Positions 1 through 11,502 of a stretch of DNA of 64,000 nt are shown here, in pieces. The DNA is from Tubulanus polymorphus. Its lineage: Eukaryota > Nemertea > Palaeonemertea > Tubulaniformes > Tubulanidae. Position 1 is the stretch's first letter; the number at the start of each line of letters is the position of its first letter. The translations under genes and the position numbers were made by a program. The notes beneath the pieces were generated by a model, which was not told the DNA's origin, searched no databases, and saw nothing but the letters and a program-made list of their open reading frames with translations. The stretch is from positions 10,104,278 to 10,168,277 of the forward strand of contig NC_134030.1 in NCBI RefSeq assembly GCF_964204645.1, read 5' to 3'.

Positions 1-387
1 TTTTTTAATACCACGTTTTCGACGAAATCGAAGTAAATTCGTCGTGGCTACATATTAGAACCTGTCCAAATCGTTAATCGAAAATTGTTTCCAACGTGCC
101 TGCAGTTTGAAATGTCGTTGACTCGTGATTCGTCGAAACGGAAGGAAGCATTAGCTACCGCGCTGTCAAACGCGGGAAAACAATAATCAGAAAACGATGA
201 TGTATTGCCGCGTCAGACGCGCTGCGTACACCGACTTACTGCCGAGTTCAGGAACCTTTGATAAGCCTACTGCCCGAACTGTGTTTGTTCCCCGATAAAA
301 CGTTATATTAAACGTGTTATCTAGCCTTCAAATGTTTCGTTAATTAGATGGTCGCGTAATAATTAGCGCACGCTATGTCACGGTCAA

Positions 388-587
388 GTTGGTTGGTTGG
401 TTGGTTGGTTGGTTGGTTGGTTGGTTGGTTGGTTGGTTGGTTGGTTGGTTGGTTGGTTGGTTGGTTGGTTGGTTGGTTGGTTGGTTGGTTGGTTGGTTGG
501 TTGGTTGGTTGGTTGGTTGGTTGGTTGGTTGGTTGGTTGGTTGGTTGGTTGGTTGGTTGGTTGGTTGGTTGGTTGGTTGGTTGGTTG
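388..587 (+). repeat. (TTGG)n perfect tetranucleotide microsatellite, about 50 units
   Basis: About 200 bp of uninterrupted TTGG. The open frames here (Trp-Leu-Val-Gly or Asn-Gln-Pro-Thr repeats) are by-products of the repeat, not genes. Confidence 0.98.
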
Positions 588-1319
588 AATGATTTTTAGC
601 ACATTATGGGTCTGTGCAAATCAAATTCACACTGTTATGCAAATTCAACATTCAATTCTAGATACATCGACGGGATTTGATCGATTGATTAAAAACACCG
701 CGAAATATCGTTGAAAAGAGCTTTTGAATTTTTACCGAAGCAAAAACGGCGAATTTGATAATGAAAAACCCGATACAACGTTCAAGCCGATTAAATAAAC
801 GCGACCGGCGAATAGAATGAATTGAATTGTGTGCATTCGAATTTTGATTAAACATTCCTCAGCATTATAGTTGATTGATTTGCAATTAAATCCATTGTGT
901 ATCGAAACGATAATGCGGCGAATTATTCATGGGCACGCTTAACCTTGTTTCCCATCTACAACTTAGAATAGAAAAGCCGATTCAGTTTACGCCTGGTAGC
1001 TTTTGATAACTAAACGAACACGGGCTTTTATCAAGTACTTTTTAGCTGGAACAGTGGAATTCTATTCTGGTGATAGAGGATTCACTGGATAGGGATAAGT
1101 GTACGGTGATTGACAACACTAGGGTTAGGGTTAGACTAATGAAAGTTCTTCTACGTAAATAATTTTATGATTATTCAGGGAGCTTTTTTATAGAAAATGT
1201 ACGCGATTGAATACACGGAGTCCGCATCTAGTACATACATGGTAAAAGTAATTCAATTTCTATTGCGCCTTTTCCACTGTGACACAACGTTCAACGGCGC
1301 TTTCCATTAAATTGGTATT
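588..1319. other. Intergenic, no gene seen
   Basis: AT-rich unique-looking sequence. It includes two and a half TTAGGG-like units near 1120-1136, too few to be telomeric. No coding signal. Confidence 0.6.
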
Positions 1320-1535
1320 ACCCCCAGCCTTTAACTATTTCCCTGGGGAAAAGTTACATCTGAGCAGCTGGGCGCTCAGGAGTCATCTATCAGATGAGGT
1401 AACCATTTCCCCCAGGGTGGAGTGAGGCAATGAGGATAAGTGTTTTTCCCGGGAACACTACGGTTCGAACACAAGACCTGGCCTCTCACAGTCGAACGCT
1501 CAAACCACTCGACCAAGCCACACCGCTCCACAACC
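1320..1535 (-). mobile_element. tRNA-derived SINE, minus orientation
   Basis: Read on the minus strand, the element begins with a tRNA-like head (GGTGTGGCTTGGTCGAGTGG A-box region, then a GTTCGAAC B-box core). It continues with CACTTATCCTCATTGCCTC and a CCTGAGCGCCCAGC tail region. The same head and body occur in plus orientation at 18671-18857. Confidence 0.85.
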
Positions 1536-3487
1536 GCTACTTACAATATGTCGTACCACCATGCGTGAGGTGCATTTTTTACATCTACTTTTCCGTAGAC
1601 GGAAATTGAATTTAAAAAAGGAAAACCAGAAATGAATATGAGATGCATCGCGTTCAATCTATATTCTATTTTGTTCGCTGCCCACCCCATCACTCGACTT
1701 CCATTTCACTGCATCCGGTCTTCTCGCAAAACGCTATAATCCGCTCGCGTTTCAACGACCTCCGTAGCTTGGTTACGATCGAACGTTACCGTCGTCGTCG
1801 GTTTCAGAGCAGAAGCTGCCCAAGCGTTGTAAATAAATCCGATCCAAAGCGATAATCTAATGATAATCTAATACACCCATTAAGCATATTAAATCATTCA
1901 ATCAAATTGAATAGCTATAATCGCTCCACGTGAGTTAATCCGCCAAGTAGTTCGTGATAGTTTAGATAATTATACATTATCGGGAAAGCCGGCGTCGAAG
2001 TCACATGTGACGGGAACGACGTTGTTATCAGATACTGTTAGAAAAAGCTCTCCGTTAATCTCCGTTAAACCGTCACCTACAACACTTATACTGATATCGT
2101 GCACTAACCATCGAAAATGTGTGAAACTGTTTTTTGTTAATGCAAAATATTTTTGTGAACAATGAAATTGCTTTTAGTTCAACCTAGAGCCAAACTTGTA
2201 TCCGCAGGTTAAAGAGCATTCTACTATTGCGCGCCATTTCTTTTGAATTAGTTACCATACCAATTACATTTTAGTACATCCTTGCTTTTAAAACTCGAAT
2301 GAAGACTCACCTTTTCGCGCTCATTCCTAACTATTCTTTTATATCTGTTGTTTTACCAATTTTAAAATCATGCATCTCATTTGTAAGCCAAAGAGCATAT
2401 TTTATGTGGAATTATGGCAATAGATTATTATTTCTTTCATCCATGTATCTATTTATATAATTGCCGGAGAAATCGCCACTATCACATTACTCCACTAACA
2501 TTATTCCTGGTAATGAAAAATTCATCTCGTTTGGCGCTAGCTCCCTTTTTACTAATGTTCCTCTCGCGCCTACCCTGGATTTTCTCGGACGTAAACTACC
2601 CTGAATTTTCTCGGACGTAAACTACCTTCATTAGATTTCAATTTTGATATTCCTATTGATTGTATCATTGAATGAATTTAAATTTGCACTCAGAACTGCA
2701 TTGAAGGAACATTATTTAGCATAGAGTAAGGAGTAATTGTTTAACCGGCTTCTGCGATATTTTCGGTACAAGGCTGTACCGCCAGTAAAAACCTTAACCT
2801 CCCTCATTCCAATTATCCCTTCGCATTTGTGAAACTGCCAATTGTTGAAACATAAGCTGTGGATATTTTCGTGTAGCCATTGCCTTCCATTACTTTCCGT
2901 TTTTGTCCTTGACACGACGACCAAGATTTGCTGATAAATAATCGTCATATAATTGTGGAATCGTGCGAACGCGATAATGGCACAATTATTAACGATAATG
3001 ATCAAAAATCACGAGAATACTCGAAGAGACATTAAAACGCTTAAAATCGATTTTCAATTAGAATATTCGATGGCACGCGATTCAGTAAATCATTCCCATC
3101 ACGCAATCGGAATGTCAAAATTGGATTTACTATTACGATCGAATTCCCGCATAGAATTATGTAGATTATAATATCATGTAGAACTATATAGAGCGACAGG
3201 GAGGGCATCCCCAGGTGACGTCAGATGACGACGTCACTATCGTGATCAAGGGGACAGTGACCGTCGAACGACTTGATGTAAGTCTCTAACTAATACATCC
3301 AGAATTAAAGGATCTTAAATCAAGCTACCCATATGTTAGTTTTGATTTCCAGTCTAAATCTTCATTCAATTTTAATCGAATTAATAATCAGAGGGGAGTA
3401 AGGTCACGCTAAATTAAGAGAATAGTTTCGAGTCATCACTTTGAAAATGGCTCATAGAACCGAGTTGAAACGTCAAGTCTTCTAGCT
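1536..3487. other. Intergenic, no gene seen; small 26-bp tandem duplication
   Basis: Mostly unique AT-rich sequence without coding support. A 26-bp unit (TACCCTGGATTTTCTCGGAC...) is repeated twice at 2571-2622 with one difference. Confidence 0.55.
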
Positions 3488-3559
<72 letters not shown>

Positions 3560-3573
3560 AACTACTACTACTA
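3488..3573 (+). repeat. (CTA)n trinucleotide microsatellite
   Basis: About 28 CTA units with one CAA interruption near 3559. Confidence 0.95.
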
Positions 3574-4650
3574 GCTTTTCTTCATCGTCGATTTTTTCCT
3601 TCTATTGAATGATTTTTGCTAATTTGAAGTGTCATCCTATTGCCGGCGTTGCAACAATGGTGGTTGAGTTCGAACCCCACTTAAATTGACGGCGTTTCCG
3701 CAGTTTTGAATCGGAGCGGTCCCCGCTATGTTTTCAGCATTGCCACTGAGTTTGTAATTCAGGTGGCCTGAACTCTGCCTTACTCTGCCTTAGTGTTAGG
3801 ACGATAGATAATTCTCATCTTATACAAGGTGCGCGCGGTCTATTAGTAGCCCGGATCAGTAGAACAACGCGGTCTCAACCAAACACGCGTGCTCATCGAC
3901 GGTTTACTTCGCTCTTCATACTTGGCTTTTCGCGTGAAGAGCAGTGATGCTGGGACCCTAAATTTACCAAGACTCGGAGACTGAGACGCACCATATTGAT
4001 CACTATTCCTCGAGTCCCTTGACAATTAGAGGCGATCGCTAAAATGTTCTATTTGCGTCTTACTTCCTTAAATGGCAAATCTTAAGCGAAACCTTGATGT
4101 TGTCCGAATAAGAAAAAACTCACTCTATATCATCTATGTTTTATTGGATTCGGCAATACGCGTGGTTATAATGTTTGCAGTCCTCTGCTCCAAACTATAC
4201 ACATAATGTGTGATTTACCGGACACGACGCGTGAAATGGAGCGTGTAAATGAACACGGTTTTAGTTTGCGCAAGAAAACGTCACATTTCACATGATTTAT
4301 CGAGTTGCGGAAAAATGCCATTATAAACACATTCGGTGTACGTGACGCCGTGATAATGTAGTTTTTTTGCCCGTCAATTGGGGACTTGTCATACGCGCAG
4401 ACAATACAATTTCCCAGGCAATGTAATAGGCATGCAGATTTCCACATCAGCTGTCTATTTCTCAAAAAAGTTATCCGTTTCTCATTTTTTTGGGTCAAAA
4501 TATTCACATTCACCAGACCTGTTTGAATTCCGCTTGTATTGTATTGCCCATGTGTTAAAGGCGCGTGGATGCGACAGGGGCAAGTTTTATGGACTCTGGT
4601 ATCAACTCTAACCTTGGTACTTATTTAATTCAATTTTAATCGGGTCAATT
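3574..4650. other. Intergenic, no gene seen
   Basis: Several short open frames of 60-115 codons on both strands show no recognisable protein and no splice or start support. Confidence 0.5.
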
Positions 4651-4841
4651 CCTGGTTTAGTCTTCTAAAACCAGTCGCACGGTCGTGAATTAAGCTCAAA
4701 AGTGGTGTTAAAGTATTTAGACTGCACTTAAGTTGTTAGAGGTTGACTGTAGAACTAACTCAGACTGGTCTTAAATCGAAGACTAACTAATCGAAGAACT
4801 AACTCAGACTGGTCTTAAATCATACTGTGCAACTGGCCCTA

Positions 4842-5085
4842 AGGGCGAACTTCGGTTTTCGCCACTGGACTAGTGGTCGGAACTAATGATTGATATTATT
4901 ATATTAACTTAATTATTATACTAACGTATTTCACAGCGTCGGCCATCTTGGAAGTAGGTCGGAACTGCAGCGACTGTGCTCAATTACGCGGTCGACCATT
5001 TCCGGACCATATTTCCGACTAACTGACATTCGGTTTCGTTTAGTTCGACTATAGTTGACTGACTCCGAAAACCAAAGTTCGCCCT
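4842..5085. mobile_element. MITE-like element with GGGCGAACTT...AAGTTCGCCC ends
   Basis: The left end AGGGCGAACTTCGGTT and right end AACCAAAGTTCGCCCT form a 16-bp terminal inverted repeat. The interior (ACTAGTGGTCGGAACTAATG, GGCCATCTTGGAA, CGGTTTCGTTTAG) is repeated at 10378-10616. Confidence 0.8.
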
Positions 5086-5640
5086 GTCTACATCGCCCTA
5101 TAAAATAAATCCCTTGTGCGTATGGCAGATATTTTGTACGAGGAGATCGAGTTATACACAGATCACAACAAGCGTTATATCATGACGATAAAAAATAACT
5201 CAATACCCGATATATACATTGAGTTTATAATGAGTTTCTTTTGTTTCACTCTCCCTGACATTTCCGTCTATATCAATTTTTCATCTGGCGCTTTCCGTGT
5301 TTTTTGTTTCTGAAGAATTGTGAAGCGATGTGCACTTAGGCACCCGAAATTAATAATGCATTGCACGATACCGTTGTTACTGGCAAAACTCGATTAAATC
5401 GCGTGAATTAGTGCCTTGTTTCGGTTACGTAGTTTTAATTCGCTCGAAAATGTGACGACGCACGATTCTTTCCATGGAGACGCGACTAATTCCCTCGACG
5501 GTTCTGATACCCCAGAGCCGATTTAATTGAGGCATCAAAGTTCGTTGAGAGTAACCTAGTTATCGAAGCGAAATGTGAAATGTAAGACATTGATTTATGA
5601 ATTCTTTCGTCGAGGTAAAAACGTTTCTACGATTGAATAT

Positions 5641-5880
5641 TCACCGGCAACCAGTCTAACTAGGCTAGCCCCGATATTGATGACGTAGGGCACATCCATT
5701 CAGAATCCACCATCAAAAAGACACGAAAATTTATCGCATAGAAAATAAAAATCATGAAATTTATTTAGTTACAAAATAAACGCCAGTATATATTTGTTAT
5801 TTTGAAACGTCATTATTATTGTACATCGACTCACACAGAACCCCAATTTCAACGATGTATAAAAACATAATTGTAACGGT
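5641..5880 (+). repeat. Interspersed repeat family R1, copy 1
   Basis: Contains CACCGGCAACCAGTCTA, GATGACGTAGGGCACATCC, AATAAACGCCA and a TATAAAAACAT segment. The same blocks in order occur at 7722-7985 and, inverted, at 15735-16015 inside ENT4 intron 4. Confidence 0.8.
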
Positions 5881-7721
5881 TTTTACGGAGCCAGAAACAC
5901 GTAGTTGGAAGGAAATTGACTTTTTGTGTGAATGCGTATATCAGCGATTGTTGTACCACCGATCATTAGCTAAGATCAAGGAACTCTTAAAGATGTTGAC
6001 GTGGCTACTTCATCCACTACGAACTGACAGTCCTCGATTCTAACGAATAATAACATTATCAACCACGTACCTGGAAGTGTATAAAATGCTTTTGCGATTC
6101 GTTAGGCATGGGATTATCAATATAGAAGACTTTATCTGATAATTCAATTTACTGGGAAAATGAGTTCGTTAAACAGTGCACATCTCGGTTGCGAATTGCA
6201 CCGCCATGTAATAAATCGATATTCACTTTTCTTGTTTGTCTGGTAACTTATATAGGCCAGCTCTCTTTTATGAAAGGTGACAATAAACTAACTTATCATG
6301 ATACAATATTTTATTACGTGCGATACCGTTCGTAAAGGTTATTCGGATCTTTCTGAATGTGTGCATATCACGAGAAGCGCTTATGACTTCTATCTTAACA
6401 TATTGAAACTGAACGAATACAAATATTAAATACAATATCGTGTGAAGTAGATTCAGGCGGCAATATTTTGCTACTGCATACGTGGGAATTGGGGGGGGGG
6501 GGGAAACTCGCAGTACAGGTGCACGAATGTCATTTTTTCCGATAATATGTCGACACGCGCACTCGTCAGACCCTTATAATTCCATTACGGGCGCTTAAGT
6601 ACCGAAATTCAACGAACATTTAGGGCGCTTATGTCGGCCGTAATTCACACAGATTCCATTACTCAACAAACGACAGGAGATAGATAGCGCCGTTATGTTA
6701 TAATGAAAATACTGAAGTGAACTATCGAAGCAAACCTTCTATCGAATCCCGAATTTTCGCGAAAGAAAAAATCTACGCACAACCCCGACTTTTTTCCGTA
6801 ATATTCAAATGTTGAATACATTCGAAAATTTCATATATTTTCATAGGTACCAAGACCACCGTTGGATCAGTTTTAGCATCATCAACGCCTAAGACCACGT
6901 ACTATTCATATTAGTCACTTAGTGAGTAGAACCGCTTAGTCGTCGGCGCAATAGTAACCTTAACAAAAACTTAAGATTTTAGATTTTAACTATGTTTCAG
7001 GAATAGACGACGTCTCAACTCTATTTTGAAATGATCTTTGTGTTGTGGGAGTGAAGATCAGCAAACCATCACGTCTTCGTCAAAGAGGGAAGCAAAATGA
7101 ATGGATGCACGGCCAAATTTAAGAAAAATCTTCTGCATTAAATTGAGCGATTTCGTCGGGAATTCTAAAAGGGAGTCGCGAAAAATGTATAATTCTGTAC
7201 TCAACTTTATGTGTTCAGTTATCAACTAATGATTGCTTTTGTGGTTATATACTAACCTCGAAAAATTGTTATGAAATAAATATTTTCTTTACCATTCTCC
7301 GCACCAAGATAATCTTTCCTAGTTCAGGAGACCCGTTTATGAATATGAAACGCTAGCGATAAACTACGGGGATCTTTAAGCCCTAAACGTAATTTACTCG
7401 AACTTCCGATTTTCTGGACGAAGTCTCTCGATCATTGGCGCTCTTGTTATGATCAACAATCTTACAGTTCAATTCAATTTTCTTTTATTGATCGCACATA
7501 TGTATTAAATTAGAATTCATTTATCACTATTGATTGTTGAGTTTACGAGTTTACTTGAACAGATTAAAATAAAAGAAACTTACTTGAAAGTTTACTGACG
7601 CCTTGAAAAATAACACATACATTGCTTGTCGACTATGAATAACATCATGATATCATAATATGAATTTTATATAATTGAGGAACAATAAAGTTATTTTGAA
7701 TTTTGATATATCGATAATTGA
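5881..7721. other. Intergenic, no gene seen; 13-bp G run
   Basis: AT-rich sequence with a homopolymer G run at about 6491-6503 and no coding support. Confidence 0.55.
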
Positions 7722-7985
7722 ATCGAATTGACCGGCAACCAGTCTAGCCATTATATATTGATGACGTAGTGCACATCCTCGAAAAAGATAATCACTTCAA
7801 TTTATCAAAAATAAAATAGAAGTCATGAAACATGATTAACGCCAAAATTCATTATTTTGATTGTTATTTTGAAACGCCAATACTGATGACGTAATGCGCT
7901 TCGAATCACACAGTACCCCCTTATATAACGCATACTAGGTATCAATGTATATAAACATTTATTCTATCGATTTTGCGGTGTCAAA
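7722..7985 (+). repeat. Interspersed repeat family R1, copy 2
   Basis: Matches copy 1 across its length and also shows a second GATGACGTAATGC motif and CTTATATAACGCATACTAGGTATCAATG, which the inverted copy at 15735-16015 shares. Confidence 0.85.
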
Positions 7986-8445
7986 AACACGGGAATTAGA
8001 TCATTGAAATGCGAGTGGTAAACAATATTGCTAATGAATATACTAAATTAGACATGACATGCTATGATGCAGAGTAGGTGATATTTCTAAAACTGGGAGA
8101 ATAGTGTGTGCGCAATAGTGATACTGGCAGTGTGATTGCGCACGTCTTGTTTGTCCGGTACTAAATCGTGAAATTTCTGTCTGCTTTACTCGACGAAGTC
8201 TCAATGGTCTATGGAAATCTTGTTTGATGATTACATGTTCTACAAATGCAATTATCTTTTAAATAAACATACATGCACGCCTAAATAACCTTGACGTTGT
8301 CGATTTCATTTTTGTTTTACGATTCTAAGGCTCTCCAAGCAGTAGAGAATAACGAATATTCGATTTTTGATAAAGTAGGGAACAAGTGTGAAATTTTCCG
8401 ATTTAAAAATGCACGCAAAAATGAACTGATTTCAACAACTGTGTC

Positions 8446-8624
8446 CTGGGGCGGGCGCAGGAAAACCCAGTTGGCCTATCCGTTGTTAGGCTAACCAGCT
8501 TGAGATAAGAGGCCGCACGAAAACAATGGTTAGCTAACAGCGATTTCCTGCGCCAATTTACGCCTAACCACAGTTTGCTAACAATGATTAGCATTAACAG
8601 GGTTTCCCTGCACCCGCCCCTGGG
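8446..8624. mobile_element. MITE-like element, GC-rich terminal inverted repeats
   Basis: The left end CTGGGGCGGGCGCAGGAAAACCC is near-complementary to the right end GGGTTTCCCTGCACCCGCCCC. Total length is about 180 bp. Confidence 0.7.
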
Positions 8625-8748
8625 TGTGAAGCCGACATTGATTTAGAACTTGATGATTCGGTCGACTATTAGGGATTAACATTAGCAACGCTTGGGTGGA
8701 TCGGAAGCTGGAAAATTCCTTGGCCTAACGAGGGATGTGTGTGTCCTA

Positions 8749-8992
8749 CAGGGCCGTCGGAACAGGGGCGGCAGGGGCGGCCGAAGCCGCCCCACTTTTT
8801 TGCTTAACAAAATTGTTTTCAAAAGCACGCTGTACCGCGTAGCAGCTCGTCGTTCTCTGTACTCTGTGGTTGGCTCACGATTTCTCATGCTTCTGTGAAT
8901 GAGACCGTGAAATGGCCCCAAAACGCATCTCCGGCGATTGAATTTTCAAAATTTTTCTAGGGGATGGCCCCAGCCCCCTTCAGACGGCTCTG
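8749..8992. mobile_element. Non-autonomous DNA transposon with 12-bp TIR and TCCTA target duplication
   Basis: Left end CAGGGCCGTCGG; right end CAGACGGCTCTG, whose reverse complement matches at 10 of 12 bases. Direct TCCTA flanks both sides. Resembles hAT-type non-autonomous elements. Confidence 0.75.
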
Positions 8993-10037
8993 TCCTATCA
9001 TGAACCTCATCAGAACGAATTGCATTCCCGAAAGCGTGAGAAACGAACGACTAACAAACAACCGATACAGTGACTATCGGTTCCGTCTCTTGTATCATCC
9101 AGCAGATGGCGAGTGAGTGACACCGCAAAGCCGAGCAGACGCGCAATCCAGGATATGACGTCATTCGCAACGCGTTGACAACACGAACAGTAACAACATA
9201 TACTCATCACAAGCAGCTTTAGCGCGGGATTCCAGATTATTATTAGGAATCGATAGCAATGAATCGATGTAGCGTGCGCGCTGTAAGCAGATTTGGCCTG
9301 GTCTCCTATATTACATTAGCTGCAACACACACTGTATCAGACAGACGCGTATTATCTAGAAGATGGACTTGTGAAATGACGGCAAATTGAGGTACGTTTA
9401 TAATTGTTCGTCCGCATTATGTAGAACTATTGAAAGCCGTTCCATTTCGAATTTGGTTTTTTATATGTATACAAAATGAATGGTTCTTTTCATGGAGCAA
9501 CAACCGCGTCCATATCTGAATCGCCTATTGGTCATCAATAGATGCCAAAGTATCGACGGATAAGTCGATCATACCAACACACAATCTGGCATATATACGG
9601 CTGCAAAGCAAAGCAGTGTCATTAATAATTCCATCATTTCACGCCATACGGTTTAACATCATTGATCGAAAATTCATCGTCGTCTATCGATATGTTGCTC
9701 TAGCACGTTAGATATGCATGATATATCTGGTGACATGAAATTGCAGATTTATTCAAGAACCGCATTAGACACGGGCATCGAACTACAAACAGTTCTTCTA
9801 GAAATGAAGTTCCATTAAACAGAAACACCATAATGGACACATTTTGGTATCATTCGAAAGCTTCGATCGTATCTTGGCTCCTTAAACCATGATACAAAGC
9901 CTTCGAATGTTACCAGATTTGTCCACATGATATGTGTTGAGTAGAAGTAGTATGTAGTGCCCGTCTGTGTTCATGGTGTATGGGATGTCTGAAGAACCCT
10001 CTAATCGCTTTCACCAGAGCGATTTTTGGTTTTCATA
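8993..10037. other. Intergenic, no gene seen
   Basis: No gene or clear repeat boundary recognised. The inverted pair ATGGACACATTTTGGTATCATTCGAAAGC (9833-9861) and its near reverse complement (9898-9933) suggests a small palindromic insertion. Confidence 0.45.
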
Positions 10038-10368
10038 AGCCGTGATCACACGGATACAATTTGGCCAGGGCCAAATTTGGCCCGTGCCTTATTAGAGAGC
10101 GCGTTCACACGCAAACCATTCACTCGATACTAAACAATGCTCAAACAAAGCGGAGTTGATTATTTACGGTGCCATGCAGTTGCAATTCAAACGCAATCAT
10201 TTGTCTGGTGCTAAAATCTGGCTCGGGCTTGGTCCGACGTTTTTGGTCGGGCCAGATTTGGCCTGGGCCAAACAGGCTCGGGCCCATTTGACACCCGTGT
10301 GAACAGTTGTTCCATGAAAAGTTGTGCCAAATTTGGCTCGGGCCAAAAATGCTCGTGTGATAGCGGCT
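10038..10368. mobile_element. MITE-like element with AGCCGTGATCACACG-type TIRs
   Basis: Left end AGCCGTGATCACACGG and right end CGTGTGATAGCGGCT are inverted repeats. The interior is rich in GGCCAAATTTGGC palindromes. ATA flanks both ends. Confidence 0.8.
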
Positions 10369-10377
10369 ATAGTTATT

Positions 10378-10616
10378 CGACTAGTGGTCGGAACTAATGA
10401 CCGAATGGACTATAGCTCGGTCATAACGTAACGTAATGTTGGCCATCTTGGAACTGGGCCCGAAATACTGCGACCGCGCTCAATTCCGGACCATAGTTCT
10501 GACCAACCTACGAGCAATCAACTCAACTAGTGTTGAGATGATTACTCGTAGGACTAGATTTTCGGTCGGTTTCGTTTGACTATAGTCGACTAACTCCGAC
10601 TAACCAAAGTTCGCCC
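10378..10616. mobile_element. Second copy of the 4842-5085 element, left end lost, internal palindrome
   Basis: Shares ACTAGTGGTCGGAACTAATG, GGCCATCTTGGAA and the right end ACCAAAGTTCGCCC with 4842-5085. It abuts the preceding MITE and carries an extra palindrome at about 10507-10552. Confidence 0.75.
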
Positions 10617-11502
10617 GTGTATTGAGTACACAGGGAAAGTGATGATCTCTGTTTGTACCTAAGTCGTCTATTTAGAGCAGAGGTTAGCAACGAAAGCATC
10701 ATTATTATACCATCGTCAAAAAACCCCCATGATGAACAAAATGAAATGTCGATCTGTCAACTCATTACGGTGGACGATGATCCGAATACACAAAATGAAA
10801 TTTCATTGAGTGGCTCCTCAACACAGGACCCCTTCAATCATTTATTAATGCTTTGATTTTTTTCGGACATTGGCTGTGCACGCACGTATCAACGAATCGT
10901 GTACATCAAGTTCGTATTTCAATGCCGTGTTCGCTCGCATTAAGAGACTAATCTCCAGATTATAACGTTCTAATGTTCGGATTTCTTACACAACATATTG
11001 ATTAGTGAACGTCTTTGCGTGTCACTGGTTGAAGAGATGATATACCACATTCTATATTCATAGTGACCATACGCAGTTTACTATTTTCAGAAAGACTCAA
11101 TGTGATCGCTAGAAGAAGCCGGCCACTCGTTTAATTAAAAAGACGTGGAGATTTCCGCGACCGTCGAGAGATACGGAAACTACGGGAAGAGCTTATAGAA
11201 GAGCTCGCAATTTATTCAAAACCGCGTTGAAAGGATACAGCGATGGAATCTATAGCAAGCATCTGCATAATAGCTTCCCAACTGAACTATCTTCGGTTCA
11301 AAATGTACGTGGATGCAGCCCGATTAATGACAATCAAAATCGATATAAATCAAATATCTTATTAAGACGCCGCGGACTCTAACAGTTTGAGCATCGCCAG
11401 TGACGGCGAGTACACCATCGCCTTTCTCAGACATCGAGTACAACGCAACCCGATATAGATTGGAAATTGACGGGATCTAATCTGTCCTGAACATATCAGA
11501 GT

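Noticed and set aside
375-602. Open frames on both strands encoding Trp-Leu-Val-Gly or Asn-Gln-Pro-Thr repeats
   Set aside because: Direct translation of the TTGG microsatellite; no start context or unique sequence.
1119-1137. Short TTAGGG repeats suggesting a telomere or interstitial telomere
   Set aside because: Only about two and a half units within unique sequence.
10653-10856. Plus-strand 67-codon hydrophilic frame just upstream of ENT4
   Set aside because: No ATG at its start, no recognised domain, and no donor linking it to ENT4, whose start is fixed by an upstream in-frame stop.
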